A stretch of DNA of 64,000 bases, taken from assembly GCF_964204645.1 (NCBI RefSeq), contig NC_134026.1:16076650-16140649 (forward strand). The letters are read 5' to 3'. The DNA comes from Tubulanus polymorphus. Lineage: Eukaryota > Nemertea > Palaeonemertea > Tubulaniformes > Tubulanidae. Below, piece after piece: positions 22,382 to 36,310 of this stretch. The notes under the pieces are model-generated. The model was not told the origin of the DNA. It did no database searches and saw only the letters and a program-made list of their open reading frames with translations. Positions within the stretch are counted from its first letter, which is position 1, and each line of letters starts with the position of its first letter. The position numbers and the translations under genes are program-made.

Positions 22382-22906
22382 CAAAGAGTGCTCATTAACG
22401 TCTATTAGAACCGTTTATATTGAACAATGCTACGTATAGAATCGGTCAATATACACAAATGTTTAACAGTAAGAATCTTGCAAGTCGATGAAAATTTGAT
22501 GTTTCGCGTGGTTGTTTTTCATTTTCAGAATCATCGTCAATGAAGCATTTACGAGGTTTATCATTCAAATAGGTTTGACTGCATTTAATGTTCGATATGT
22601 GAAGAATTATTTTTCTACATGTGATGGATGTGTTTTCATGTGTGCCCTAATTCCTGTCCATTATTTTCATTCAGAGCATTGACATTTGAGAGTGTTTTAA
22701 ATAGTTATGATAATCGTGTACAATGGATAAGTTGATATTACATTCCAGAATGATAGTTTTTACCGATTGATTGAAAGAGGATTTAAATGATATAACTCTG
22801 TGACGATGATTATTACGATTACGTTAAATCAACAGAAATCTATCTTATTTGATGTGGTTATTTTTGGATCAAAGGTGTTGATTTTCAAACCATTTTCACA
22901 GAAGAA

Positions 22907-22912
22907 AATAAA
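22907..22912 (+). terminator. Polyadenylation signal of the GCM gene
   Basis: AATAAA about 525 bases after the GCM stop codon, the first clear signal downstream, followed by a T-rich stretch. Confidence 0.6.
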
Positions 22913-22924
22913 GAATATTTGTAA

Positions 22925-24241
22925 TATAATGGAACTTCTTGGTAATTCTTCAAATCTTTGAGTATAGCTAGGTTCGCACCATCGTTTTGTAACCGAACGA
23001 CTTCAGTCGTGCCAAAGCCCGTAAATAAAACGTGTCCTTTTCGACTATTCGGAGTCGATGGAAATCAGACCCGCCCACCAACAACGCTGACTTCATTTCT
23101 TTGTCTTTATTTGACTTTTGACCATTAGCTACGTACGTAGGTAGTATAAGTGGATGGAATGGGTCTACACTGGACATGCGTTTTCAATGAAATTTCATCA
23201 CAATATAAAACCAATTAAATCTTCCGAAAACTTTGTATCACAGGGAATAATTTTAAAATAAATCTATGGTTAACTTAGAATCTAACCAATTGGCCTTGGC
23301 TAAACTTCACGGCGCGATTGCGTTTTCAATGTCGGTAAAGGTCTGACAGAGTAAATCAATAGTCTTACAGTCGTTATATAAAATTTGGATGGAAGAGTGA
23401 CCAACCTGACAAGTCGACAGTATGCTTTATCCCGCGCAGAGATATCCTTTTTTCTTATACAAGCAAAATCGTGCGCGAATCAACCCCCGACGCAACGAGG
23501 AAAGCATTTAAATGCACCCGAATAAACAATTCAAGATCATATTTTTAAAGGATAGAAATCCAAAATCTGCAATAGTGATTAATATTTTCCAGTCGTTTTT
23601 ATTTTGTCCGCTCCCCGTAACATCCCGATATTTTTCTACATAATTTGCATGATATCTTTATCTTTAGCCGTTTTCTAAGAGCAAGAAAGAAATCAAAATG
23701 GTCCATTACCTAGATATATACACACTTAGATGCACGCACACACGTGCAAAAAATCGACCAAAACCCCATAACAAAATGCAGACACACTTAGATGCATGCA
23801 CACACGTGCAAAAAAATTGACGAAACCCCCAAAACGCAGGCTATGCGCTCCGGCGCACATCACGGAGATTAAAATCCTAACTATACGTAATATCAGACCC
23901 TGAAATTGTACAAATCTTATGCCGATCACCTAATACCGATAATTTAGTAATAGTACTAATATCGCAACCAGTAGACGATTAATAAACAACTTGAGTTAGA
24001 GATTAACTATCGATCAAATAAGAATGTAACCAATCATAATTATTGAACCGTTTAAACAGAACAAATACCCATTTTCGGATGCAAGCTAACAAACTAAATC
24101 GAAATACAATCGACGACAATCCGCGCTGAAATGTAAACATATAGACCAAAGAACCTCCAGGGGTAAATCTATTCAAATTGCCGACGTAAAAACATTCTAT
24201 CAGCACGAATCCATCACATTACTAATGCTACAAGTACTTTT
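22925..24241. other. Non-coding stretch between convergent host genes
   Basis: No gene seen. A ~58-bp tandem pair lies at 23724-23830 (ACACACTTAGATGCA...CACACGTGCAAAAAA in each). Confidence 0.5.
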
Positions 24242-24445
24242 TCAGAGTTTGAACAAAAGAAGAAATTCGTCGAGTGAAATAAACCGATTGGTCGGATCAG
24301 GATTGTTTGCAGTTTCCACAACGACTGTATGAACGTATCCCTTCTGGTCAGGTCTCGTTCCGACGACTTTACTGTGAGGCTTCAACGGTCTCCAGGCTCC
24401 ACTAACAGGACTATATCGCCGACACGTGCATTTGGGGTTTGCCAT
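24242..24445 (-). pseudogene. Fragment of a BEL/Pao-type integrase C-terminus
   Basis: A short - strand frame contains VVGTRPDQKGYVHTVVVET. In the adjacent frame, directly upstream, there is a GDIVLLVEPG-like stretch. This resembles the SH3-like C-terminal segment of BEL/Pao integrases, the part that reads IVMLKDEENPRGRWPL in the full element at 47-53 kb. A frameshift separates the two halves and nothing else of the element is present. It is an old retrotransposon scrap unrelated in sequence to the intact copy. Confidence 0.5.
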
Positions 24446-25722
24446 TTATGGCGCGTCTCAGGGGCGGATCAAGGGCCCAATTTTGACTGCCTCACCAATG
24501 AAAAAGGGCACCTTTTCAAAAAGGGGCGTATTATAGGAATCAAATAATTTTCAACCATGCATTTTTGTTGTTGGTTTTATAGGAAACCGGACTACAGCAT
24601 AAATTCATTTTTGATTATTGTTTTATAGGAAACCGGACTACAACATAATGCCATTTGAATTTTACTTTAAATGTACCTTTTAAAAACATGCCTGTCACCA
24701 GGATTTCTACAGGATAGGGCACAACCTTTGCCAGAAAGGGGCACATTCTTGAGTGAAAAACTAAGCTAAAAACAGATCTAAGCCCTTTTCTGCAGTAAAA
24801 TCAATTTACAATAGAAATAAGATTCAGTTTTATTTCAGCATATGTTCAAAGTGCCCTTCTAGGAAAGAAAATTCTAAAGGTTTTTGAAATATTCTTACTT
24901 TCCTGCATATGAATGAATATTCAAAACACCATTTAGGACCACAAGGGAACAATTGTTTGAGGCACACCCTAAGGAAATTTGCCTGATAAGACATTTCAAA
25001 TTCATTTCAAATTTTTCTTGCCTTTGAAAAGATTTTTTGCCACGCTGTACATAGGATCACTCGCTTTAGATGATTCAAAGCGTGGTCTGTCGCTGATCTT
25101 CAGTTGTAGCAGCAATATTCCTCTACGGGTCGTGCAAATAAAATTGTAGTTTGGCCACCAACGACTTGATGTTCACGGAATACTCGAATACTTTAACGTC
25201 GTCAATGTGCCTCACTGCGTGGAAGCATCAGGCAGATTGAGAACTTTTCGAGTTCCTTCGGTTTGTTCTGGTCGGATGTTCGGCCAATTCAAGGCGCGAT
25301 TAATAAACGCAAAAGCAATCCCCGATTTTCTCAAATTCCTGGCACAGAGCATTTAAACGACTGTAAGACATCATGTATCCCCTATATACACACAAAAAGT
25401 AATTTTCCCGTTTTCCCGGTAGGTTGAAATAACATGCCTACGAATACAAGTCCGTTGTTTTGAGAATGTCATGGTTTGAATATATTTTGTTTGAATTAAT
25501 ACCTGGAGAAGGATATTCTCGATGGTTGGGGGGGGAGGGGGGTCATAATTTTAGAAGGTTTAACTACATCAGCAATCAAGCTGAAAATGGAGATGATAAG
25601 TCAAATGAATATTATTATTGGCCAAATCTTGCCGATCTCACTAGCTCCACCTTTAAATTGATATGCTGATATAATATGTTACTCAGATCTTATGTTACTG
25701 GACGATGGAATAGGATTCAAAA
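24446..25722. other. Non-coding stretch
   Basis: No gene recognised. A ~54-bp tandem pair lies at about 24567-24655 (TTTTATAGGAAACCGGACTA in both units), and a G-run (GGGGGGAGGGGGG) at about 25529-25541. Confidence 0.5.
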
Positions 25723-25738
25723 TTTATTCATTTTTATT
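25723..25738 (-). terminator. Polyadenylation signals of the neurophysin gene
   Basis: Two AATAAA hexamers on the - strand (25733-25738 and 25723-25728), 23-40 bases past the stop codon. A short 3' UTR of this kind is plausible but not proven. Confidence 0.5.
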
Positions 25739-25760
25739 GGCAAATTAATATAAGTCAATT

Positions 25761-27282
25761 TCATTCATGGCGCTTTGACGTGAGAAGCTTTTCAAGAACA
25801 TTCTGAATTCTTAATAGTTTTCCATTTCTTTCGCTTCCCGCTCGTGTAGACTCAAAATGGCTACAGCCGTCGTCACTACGACAAGACGCTGGAAGAAATA
25901 TAAACATACATCAAATATATTATTTCAAACATGTATGTCGATAAAGCTCTCATAACAAAACATAAATCTAAAGTATATTCTTATCACAATGTGAATGCCA
26001 TACGTGAACGGGGTCCCTACCTGTGTTCCCCAGGTTCTATATTCCCTGGGACCTATGTTCCCCTAAGGGAAATTATACATGAAGGGGTTCTATATTCACC
26101 GAGTCCGATGTTCCCGGGTTCTATATTCCCCTGGTTATTTATTACCTCATGGAAAATTATAGAAAATGTACGTCATTTGTTCCCATGGCCACACACACAC
26201 TACATTTCGGCGCTGGGAATTCAGAGCATGATAAAGGGGCAGGCTGCCGAACCTGAAATGCAACCAATGTTAGGGGGCATCCATTAAAATCTTTTGTGGA
26301 CAAGGGGGAGGGGATTCGTCTGATATGGAAGTCCATCTTGAAAGGGAGGGGGTCACTAGTTTAGGGACATCTTTTTGTGGATAAATGTATACGGTAAGTA
26401 AAATCACTCTATCCTCCAATGAATAGTTACCAGTAACAAGTTATGATTATAATTCCAGGTTAAGGGAATAAATGTAGATACGTTAATCAAAGTTTTTTTT
26501 ATGCTGCATCAAATCTTTATCAAGTGTGAAATTTAAGCTCCATTATCCGTTGGAAAAGGGGAGAGGGGGTCAAGCTGATATGAATTTTATGTGGACATGG
26601 GGGGGGGAGGTCAGATTTTCTATATCTTGTGTGGATGTCTTTTATGGACAGCCCCTAAGTCGATGTGGGAAATCGGCACTTTCTTTTTTCTCTAAGGTGA
26701 TATCGAAACGGCGTGTTATTAAATGTTAAAATTGATGGAATATTATTAAAACGCATAGGGTATGGACCCCTGCGGTCGACCTTTTTATCATTTGGCGAAT
26801 ATGGAACTCTTTTTATATTATTTCCCATGGGGAATATACGTAGAACCTGGGGAATTTAGGGATGACCCCCGTGAACGAATCGACTTCAAAGATAAAATAC
26901 CGCAGTAAAGTTGTCATATGAGGTTATGTCCACACATTAACATTTGAGCGGGTATCATTTGTAGGTACAAGGTAAAGAAATCATTAAGACATCAGATATC
27001 GGAAATTTGAGATTATGGCCAGGTAACTCTAAAACATTTGACATATTAATACATAAACTATATCTGCTTGAGTAGCTACTTACTTCGATCACAACAGATT
27101 CTGTCAGCATAGCACCTTCCCATTTCACCACAACTTGCGAATTCCCCTTCCAGTCGACATGGAATGGGATTATTTGCTTCCAGGCGACAGATTTTCGTAG
27201 CATCGGATCCCATAATACAACCAAAGCTTCCGCAGCATGCATCGACTCCAACACAGTAACCATCGCCCATGCAGCGCATACA
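25761..27282 (-). CDS. Oxytocin/vasopressin-family precursor: neurophysin exons 2 and 3 (5' part not found)
   Basis: Exon 2 is 27084-27282, between an acceptor (TGATTTTAG) and a donor (GTAAGT). It encodes 66 codons with twelve cysteines in the neurophysin order: CMRC, YC, ACCG, FGC, IC, PC, SC, RC, ICC. Exon 3 is 25761-25888, after a TTCTTCCAG acceptor; it joins in phase and supplies the last two cysteines as C-x5-C (CRSDDGC), then a Leu-rich amphipathic tail (LLRIQNVLEKLL) and TGA. That makes all fourteen neurophysin cysteines. In known genes exon 1 holds the signal peptide, the nonapeptide and its Gly-Lys-Arg cleavage site, and exon 2 starts at the same cysteine as here. I could not find exon 1 in the next ~14 kb of - strand. 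Neurophysin carries the hormone through the secretory pathway. The exons show no breaks. Confidence 0.88.
26005..26160 (+). repeat. Short imperfect tandem repeat inside the neurophysin intron
   Basis: Variants of TTCTATATTCCC and CCTATGTTCCCC recur four or five times between about 26035 and 26145. G-rich segments at 26280-26600 (GGACAAGGGGGAGGGG and relatives) form a second degenerate repeat. All lie within the intron between the two neurophysin exons. Confidence 0.55.
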
Positions 27283-27880
27283 CTAAAATCAGAAATTGAT
27301 AAAATCGAGTGTTACCTTCATAAACAGTGGACTCCGACCAAGTCAGGAGTTTAATCTCCCCACGGGACAATCAAAGGTCCATCTCGAACTTCGATTGTTT
27401 GTGGTTGCTCTGAGAATATATCTAAGCAGTGTAATTGGACGGGGGGAGGGGTAGGGGGTCGTCATAACTATGGAAACTGTATCGGAAGTTGAATATTGTT
27501 TAACAATGTGTGGTGCAATTTGATCCATGATATAGCAAACGCCTTTTAAGCAGCAATTCGAAAAGCTGGTGATGGAATATTTTGACGGTAGTTTTACGAC
27601 GGCTCAATTACGTTTCCTGTAACTTAGGGCTAGACGTATTGGCCCCACTCCGCGCGGTTGCAGCAGAAATCAACATGGCCACCTTTTGAATGTTTAGTAT
27701 TATAAATTGTACATGAATTTCAATTATTTCAGCTCCTAGGGTTTCAAGGCACAATATAACTACATGATGTGATATGGCGATGTTAACAAATGATAATGCA
27801 ATCTCAGTCTATCTGCGCGCAATGGTGACTGGAAGGTTGCCTCTTGACTTCGGTCTCATTACAAAGCTACCAAAAACCTA
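27283..27880. other. Non-coding, upstream of neurophysin exon 2
   Basis: Intron or flank of the neurophysin gene. I looked here and further right for a hormone exon (CxxxNCP-like followed by GKR) on the - strand and did not see one. 27804-27870 belongs to the dispersed repeat family also present near 9143. Confidence 0.45.
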
Positions 27881-28655
27881 ATCGTGACAATGTAAATAGA
27901 ACCCGATCAAGACTGTATATATGTAAATGTACAAACATGTATTCAATATTCACGTGTCTGTGCCGCTTTCTTACTGACGGTCTATCAATGCGCATAGCAC
28001 TCTCCGTTTAATTACGATACATTCACGGACCTAACTATATGCACTGTACATTAGAAACACAAAACTGCACCCAGTGTAAAACTTTTACTTTTAGGCAAAT
28101 TCAGCACCAGATATGTGAAGTACCAACTGCGCACCCATTGACGGAGAAACCCATCCTCACCGGAGCTGCACCGTCGATGTCATACAACTACACTTCGGAT
28201 ACCTCAGGGCCATACTCTCATCTGGAAAATTTGCGTTTCGAAATGTGCTTTCTTCCTATCTAGTCAACACGCGGGATCATCAACTTAAAGGACTTCTACA
28301 TCAACATCTACCCGAGAAAATAAATGCAATAAACTATCGGACTATTTACATGTAGAAAATGACCAAAGAATATAAAAATTGACAAAATGATCTTCAACCT
28401 TGTAATATTGCTATTTCCAAAATCTCGATGTATTAGATTAGGCAGCCAAGAAAATTCACCCCAATCAGTTGCTTGCCGGTTCAGACTGAATGGAAGATTG
28501 TTTGAATGAACCGGAACCGAATTTCCAATTATGTACTTCGATAAAAAAAGATTCTATTAACTCGACCGCCGATGATACAACTATATTTGTACTTCGATTT
28601 CCGATTTCAAAATCAAATGTTTCGCTCCCGGCAGGTGTGGTGGGTCTGTAAGGGA
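27881..28655 (+). repeat. Dispersed ~750-bp repeat, copy B
   Basis: Direct-orientation relative of 10370-11115, with scattered substitutions and indels and no shared reading frame. Confidence 0.8.
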
Positions 28656-29220
28656 CGCTCAATCAAAAAATCAAACGAAATTTACCAGCCAAAAAGATAA
28701 CAGGAAAATCCCTATTTTGAGATCAAAAATGAATGATAATGCCGCAGTGAAGCTAGTCACAAACTGTCCCGATTGAGTGTACAGTGGTCAAAACATATAA
28801 ATTTGCGTAGTTACATAACTATTTGCAGTGAATTGCAGACGAAACATGAAGCCTTAATGGCCGTTACCAAAAACATTATAGCAATCACAATTGAAAGATA
28901 ATAACGATATGCAACTAATAATGATATACAACTAAAATTATATCATAATTTGTAGTCAGTGCGGAATGTTTGGTTTTGGAAAAATAATGAGGGGTGTTAG
29001 GTATTCATTCAATTCAAGTCATGATTTACCATATGTTACTTCCGTGTTGTTGAAAATCTCGCGAGAATGGTGCAACATTGAAACTGGCACTATATTTTTT
29101 TGTAAATATTCATAACTTATCCGCTATAAAGTGCCGATAAACAACAAACAGTATGTTTGGCCGCCATGGTTGCCTGGGACGCGATTTTTTTCCACAAGAG
29201 AGTTTCCGCCATCTTGTTTG
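28656..29220. other. Non-coding stretch
   Basis: Nothing recognised. Confidence 0.45.
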
Positions 29221-29330
29221 CAAGTTCATGTTCAAGTTCAAGTTCAAATTTATTTCACAGAAAGCATGACAGGCTATGTACACATGTTGAGAGAAAACAA
29301 ACAATAAAATTTACAATTTTTCAAACAAAG
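29221..29330 (-). mobile_element. LINE 3' tail fragment, copy 1
   Basis: Reads as (TTCAAG)n followed by TTCAAATTTATTTCA and AGAAAGCATG. The same arrangement occurs at 34978. On the - strand this is a retrotransposon 3' end with AATAAA and a simple-repeat tail. Confidence 0.55.
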
Positions 29331-31465
29331 CACAATTATAAAAAGAGAGAGAGAGAACAGTGCGCATGCTCCTTATTCAGTTTGTTAACACAATCCACAC
29401 GTGTGCACTACACTCGCTGTATCAGCGTTCGCGGCTCTCACCTACAAACAAAACAGCGTCAAATAGCCTGCCGGAACCCGCCAACCTGGGCACCTTTTCC
29501 ACGATTTTACATCTACATGATTAAATCAATTTCTGACAGCGTTTTCGCATTCTTTATTCGTGTATCTAGTGTTTCAACGTGTTTATCAGCATACAATGTG
29601 TTTATCAGCATACCCTGTCAGACCCGTGGTTAAGATGGATCTTTGAACATATGAAAATATTTATGTTTTGCCACGAATGTCATTCATATATTTCAACTTT
29701 TGGAAGATTTAAGAAATTGAGAAATAGTCGTAAAGCCTTCAAATGATCGCACATGCGGTCGGCCGCCCCGCTTGTGCTTGAAATAGAAAATTCGTATCTT
29801 GTACGATGGTGAGTGATCGAAAATAAAACATGAAATCTAAATAATTCGATTCTTTCAAAATGCGTTGGAAATATGTGGTTTGGAAATAAACTGCATTTTC
29901 TACTATCTCATTTCACATGTTGCCTCTCCATATAAACGTATTAACACTAACTATGATCGTTGTGATCTGTGTGCTGGCCACAAATGCATACAGATCACAC
30001 TACACTAACCATTCAACACCCAACTACTCACAGCTTTGATAAAATCCTAGTATCTAGTGTGTTTCTCCCTGGGCGGTAAAATGTAATCAATCAACATGTT
30101 TGATTATTCTACATCATCTTCAACGAGTCCCGAACGGTTAACGGCGACGTTTGCACCACCATTTTATAAAGGTCAAGCGACGACTCATTTTCAGCAAAAC
30201 GTCTTTATTTTATCATAAAATATCCGAATTTTCCCATTTACAATTTCGCTCCACAACGAAATCGAGATGCAACTTTCCTTAAACACAACTTCAACCCACG
30301 TCTTCTGATACGTATGGTTGACAATATTATATATATTTATGTAAGATTAATAAGAGAATAAACGATAGTAAATAGCGGGCGAATGGGCATTCGAGCTAAT
30401 ATAAAATTCCGAAGCACATTTTGAAATCAAGCATGTGTTTCTATAGTTAACATAGCTAAAGATATAGCCACAAGGCAGCAATAACGGGTTGTGGCTTCAT
30501 ATTCTAACTGAAGGGAATTTGATAGAAATCAAGAAAATAATTCAACGTCGAGAATTCAAAAGGTAAGATCATAACTTGTATCCATATTGATGCCCAAGCG
30601 GTTAACGTTTCCTCATATCCACCCTGTTTTCACTCATAAATTACGTAACAAAGTTGTTGGTCTACGCCCGATATTCTACGGCATTTGTACTCGAGCTCAT
30701 AACATTGTTGGTCCGTAGACCTGCGACATGCCGGTGGGTGATATTGAATAAGTTCCGACGACCTCTATGCTTGTGAATAATTTATAACGCTAAGGTTGAA
30801 TTTGGTTTAAGTAATAATTGTATCAAATGACTTGTTTCTTTAACGTATGTTTACTCGGAGCCATCCTTCCTTCGACTCACAAATGACAGCACAAAAACGC
30901 TCGGGATAAAATATACAATACCATATGCACAATCCGAGCTTAGAAGTAAGTTTACGTTTAATATGAAGGACCGATGGTCCAGTGGCTCACCATAACAGCG
31001 TGAAGTAAAAATGTGAGGCTGTAGCCAAAAAATCATTTGATTGAAAATCAAACAAGAAAAAATTAACTTGATTCTTGTCAGTGTCAACTTTGATGAAACT
31101 GACTTATATCAGAAGGATAGTTCTCGAATGACATTTTGAAAGATTGATTATGGGAACTTAAGAATAAAGAATTGTTTATAATTTCAATAGATCCTGAGGG
31201 AGAATGACACAAAATAACTAAAACTTGCAGAAACAGCTCACGATTTGTGACCCGGTACAATACGGTACGTCTCATCGGAGGTTTTTCATTAAGCATACGG
31301 ACGATAAGAAATCAGGAACTCCAAGTTCTACAAGTCTTAAATCCAGGGCCGGTAACTGACGAATCCTAAGTTTATCGTCTGACGTGCCTTTTAATAGTTT
31401 CACAGTAGGATATTTTTAAAGAAGGCCTTAAGTTAGCTTAGAAAATGTGACTTATGCTAACGTCT
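29331..31465. other. Non-coding stretch
   Basis: No gene recognised. The longest frame (ending 29633, + strand) overlaps the LINE tail and shows only low-complexity Ser-rich sequence. Confidence 0.45.
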
Positions 31466-32065
31466 ATTTATTTCGGATTGTCAACGATCTTTTTGGGATA
31501 TTTCGCTTAATTTTTGGTGTGCATACCTCAAATAGGTCTTAATCGAATCAGCAGTGTTGTTCAGTCCAGATAAATCATCGTTTTTATATCCATTTTACAC
31601 TGTTTTGAAGGATTAATGAATATTCTCGAAAATTGAGCTTTAAATCGGCGAGAAAGACCGCCATTTTGTTCGTATTTGTTTATTTCTTTATGCAAATGAG
31701 CTATTGCACACGTGCGCAATGAGGCGAGGATGCCTCAATTATATCATGGATGAAGCAGCTTCTTGTCGCCAAGAGTCAATAAACGACTCACAATATTACC
31801 CTAAAGCTGTTTAGTAAATAAACAGGGCTTTGTCAAAGCTATCAAAACAAGGCGTATTGGCAATAATTTAGGCCTACGATAGCGCAACCACATTGCGGCC
31901 GTGCCCGCGCAGTGAAACACGTGCGAGCAATGTACTCTCCCCATAAAAGATAAACTTACCCAGATCACATGGTACACACTGCTCATTAGCATAAAGAAGT
32001 AATCAAACTGGAACAAAATGGCGGTCTTTCTTGCCGATTCAAAGCTCAGTTTTCGAGAATATTCA
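31466..32065. mobile_element. Terminal-inverted-repeat element (MITE-like), copy 1, with shared left flank
   Basis: Arms of about 80-90 bp lie at about 31618-31700 and 31980-32065; each contains AAATCGG...GAAAGACCGCCATTTTGTTC or its complement, so together they form a large hairpin. The interior (about 31700-31980) has no gene. A left flank of about 150 bp (31466-31617) is also shared with the second copy at 39646. The interior runs in the opposite direction from the one in that copy, although the flank runs the same way. Confidence 0.75.
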
Positions 32066-32230
32066 TCATATATATAATCAGGTTTCTGATTGCCGATTGC
32101 CAATTGTCGACTCGAGAAATGGTCGACAATCAGGTTTCTATTTGCCGATTGCCGACCCGAGAAATGGTCGACAATCAGGTTCTGATTGCCGATTGCCGAC
32201 CCGAGAAATGGTCGACAATCAGGTTTCTGG
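32066..32230. repeat. Minisatellite, ~45-bp unit with GTCGAC hairpins
   Basis: Three to four copies of a unit containing GATTGCCGACCCGAGAAATG and GTCGACAATCAGG. The first unit forms a perfect stem, TTGTCGAC - 10 nt - GTCGACAA. The same stem is the core of the array at 34158-34500. Confidence 0.8.
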
Positions 32231-33792
<1,562 letters not shown>

Positions 33793-34560
33793 CAAGTCCA
33801 GACATTTAGGATTGTAAACATTGTCGACGAGTAATCATTGACTTAACGTGCTAACCCTTCAGTCCAATATTCGCGGATTAATTTGAAATACCATACCAGT
33901 CTGATGTGATTAGTCTCTACTGGAACTATTTAATATTGCATACACTCATTTTTCTACTGACAAACCGACATACCTACAAATTGGTATATAACAAAATAAA
34001 TTTTTTCAAATGTCGATTGGAAATTCATAATAAGGCACCCATAACTACAAGTTGTTATCAATAGATGGCAGCCAATTGAGTTAGATTGCATATATCGGTG
34101 GTTAATGTGTATCTTTGGGTTTTCACACGTCTTGATTGATCAGTTGATTTTCACAAACATGATTATAGACATTGTCGACGAGTAAAATCGGTCGACAATC
34201 GGGGTTGTAGACATAGTCGATGAGTAGAATCGGTCGACAATCGGGGTTGTAGAAATTGTCGACGTGTAGAATCGGACGACAATCAGGGTTGTAGACATTG
34301 TCGACGAGTATAATTGGTCGACAATCAGATTGTAGACATTGTCGACGAGTACAATTGGTCGACAATCAGATTGTAGACATAGTCAACGAGTACAATTGGT
34401 CGACAATCAGATTGTAGACATTGTCGACGAGTAGAACCGGCCGACATTTAGGATTGTAGACATTGTCGACGAGTAAAATCGGTCGACCATTAGAATCAGT
34501 CGAATATAGTCCAGGTGGATTAATTTCAAACACCAGTCCGATGTGATTAGATTCTGCGCA
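33793..34560. repeat. Minisatellite array, ~42-bp hairpin unit, with flanking repeats
   Basis: Eight units occupy 34158-34500. Each carries TTGTAGACATTGTCGACGAG, about 10 bases, then GTCGACAATC, so most units can fold into an 8-bp stem. A single outlying unit sits at about 33805-33835. The flank CAGTCTGATGTGATTAG occurs at about 33896 and again at about 34538, so a larger segment was duplicated around the array. There is no coding content; this is not a CRISPR array, because the spacers are part of the unit. Confidence 0.85.
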
Positions 34561-34852
34561 GATCTACTTTTACCTGTTCTGGAGTTGAGCCCATAACGCT
34601 ATAATCCGTATTTCAGAGCCGTGGAAGGAATTTTTCAGTGGCGAGGCTTATTTCTGAAGGGTGGTCTGGGGGTCCTCCCCTAGAAAAATTTGAAAATTCA
34701 ATCGGCGGAGATGCGTTTTGGGGCCATTTCACGGTCTCATTCACAGAAGCATGAGAAGTCGTGAGCCAACCACCTAGTACAGAGAACGACGAGCTGCTAC
34801 GAAAAAATTTTTGTTAAGCAAAAAAGTGGGGCCTTCGGAAATGAAAATTAAA

Positions 34853-34915
34853 TGCCGGGGATTCGAACCAGACATAACTGGAGAAAATAAAGGCGCCACT
34901 GAAGCGAACAGGTGT
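34853..34915 (-). mobile_element. tRNA-like SINE fragment
   Basis: The - strand shows a good B box (GGTTCGAATCCCC, complement of about 34857-34869) and an A-box-like TCGCTTCAGTGG about 40 bases earlier. No acceptor-stem pairing is evident, so it is a SINE or tRNA-derived remnant. Confidence 0.4.
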
Positions 34916-34977
34916 AGAGATGGTTTGGTTATTTTCGGAGCATTCCTCTTTTTGACGTGTTAACGGGTAAATGTGCA

Positions 34978-35060
34978 TTCAATCTCAATTTCAATTTATT
35001 TCATAAGAAAGCATGTTATAAGAATATTTACAAACAGAACAAATATGAAATTAAGAAGGC
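34978..35060 (-). mobile_element. LINE 3' tail fragment, copy 2
   Basis: TCAATTTCAATTTATTTCA and AGAAAGCATG match the layout of 29221-29330; complement of a retrotransposon 3' end. Confidence 0.5.
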
Positions 35061-35368
35061 TTTGTTATGAAGGCCAAGGAAAAGCCAAAAGGTCGCTATA
35101 GCAAGCTTGAAAAGCTAAAAAGAAGAATAGAAAATGCGATGAAAAATAATGAAGAGGAGATACGCAAAGAGAGTGATTTAGGAACAATTTTAACAGTTGG
35201 GGTTATCGCAGAGATGGGAATTAGAGTAGCTGGAGGTGAGAATGTATTTTGTTTTGCGTCTATGATTACATTGACTGGTTGCAAATGAATTGCTTGGGGG
35301 TTGTAGATTTTGCCAAATTTCTATTTGAGATTCTTAGAAATATTAGATTTAGAGTCGATGTCGGGTAC
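35061..35368. other. Non-coding stretch
   Basis: A 73-codon Lys/Glu-rich frame (35067-35288, +) is open but has no family features; I do not call it a gene. Confidence 0.4.
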
Positions 35369-35376
35369 ATTTTGTT

Positions 35377-36310
35377 TGGGTACTTCTAAAGTACGAAACT
35401 ACGAAATTAAGAAATATGCAACGAAATTACGAAATGCAAAACGAAATTAAGAAATGCTAAAGTACCTAACGAAATACTATACGAAATGCTAAACTATGAA
35501 ACGAAATGGTCATTTTTTCGCGGGTCCTTCTAAAGTATAAAATGAAATACGAAACGAAAATTTTGTAATTTTTTGCGCTATAGCAGCGGATTCGTGGAGC
35601 TGGCTTAAACATGCGCACCCGGTCTAGTGTGGCAGGGTTCCGTGCCGCGACTGAGTTTAGCGATGCCATCAGGGAGAATGATCTGCGCATGCTCATATAC
35701 AAATGGAAGGTAGCGATTAATAAATTACGGGTTAGAGAACGAAGTGTGCCTTAAAATATATCCTGCAGTGTTTAGGCTAAAAAATTGATACCTCGTTTCT
35801 CCTCTGCTGAGGAGCTTAAAAGTCTGGATTCTGCAAGGGATGCGGATTCGAAAAGAAAATTCACGGCCGGAATTTTTTTCAAATTGCTCGTCACTACGCT
35901 GTTAAGTGGTAAAAGATCGTCATGTAGTCCATGTGTAGGGCCTATCATTTCACTATGCTTTACCGCGTCTGAGTTCGTGGAAATGGCGCAGCGTATTCAT
36001 TATTTGTTTTTGAGAACATCCTACAAGTTTCTACTAATTGTAGACGTTCTTAAAACCCTCCAGTTTAAGAAAATAAATTCTTGAATATGGTACTTTCAAA
36101 AGATCATTTACATGCATCGCCGAGATTTTTACAGTCCCGTAGCGTTATAACGAGCTTTGACCATAGTATGGGCGTGTGTTTGAAATGTGACCATTTCGTT
36201 TCGTATTTCGGTTCGTATTTCAGCACTACTGGCAAAAAAATTTCCATTTCGTATTTCGTAATTTCGCTCCATATTTCGTAATTTCGTAGTTTCGTACTTT
36301 AGCAGGACCC
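35377..36310. mobile_element. hAT-like MITE with 8-bp target duplication
   Basis: Terminal inverted repeats of 55 bases or more: left TGGGTACTTCTAAAGTACGA..., right the complement ...TCGTACTTTAGCAGGACCC. ATTTTGTT flanks both ends (35369-35376 and 36311-36318). An 8-bp duplication is the hAT signature. The arms consist largely of repeated CGAAAT/ACGAAAC units, and a second internal copy of the terminal sequence starts at about 35520. The interior has no transposase; the 99-codon frame at 35785 shows no motif. Non-autonomous. Confidence 0.75.

Noticed and set aside
26955-27263. 102-codon - strand open frame overlapping the neurophysin exon
   Set aside because: Out of frame with the cysteine pattern and continues past the splice donor into the intron.
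29157-29633. 158-codon + strand open frame
   Set aside because: It overlaps a LINE 3' tail repeat, is Ser- and Arg-rich low complexity, and has no domain or splice context.
34158-34500. Possible CRISPR array
   Set aside because: The whole ~42-bp unit repeats, including the part that would be spacer; it is a minisatellite in an animal genome and no cas genes are present.
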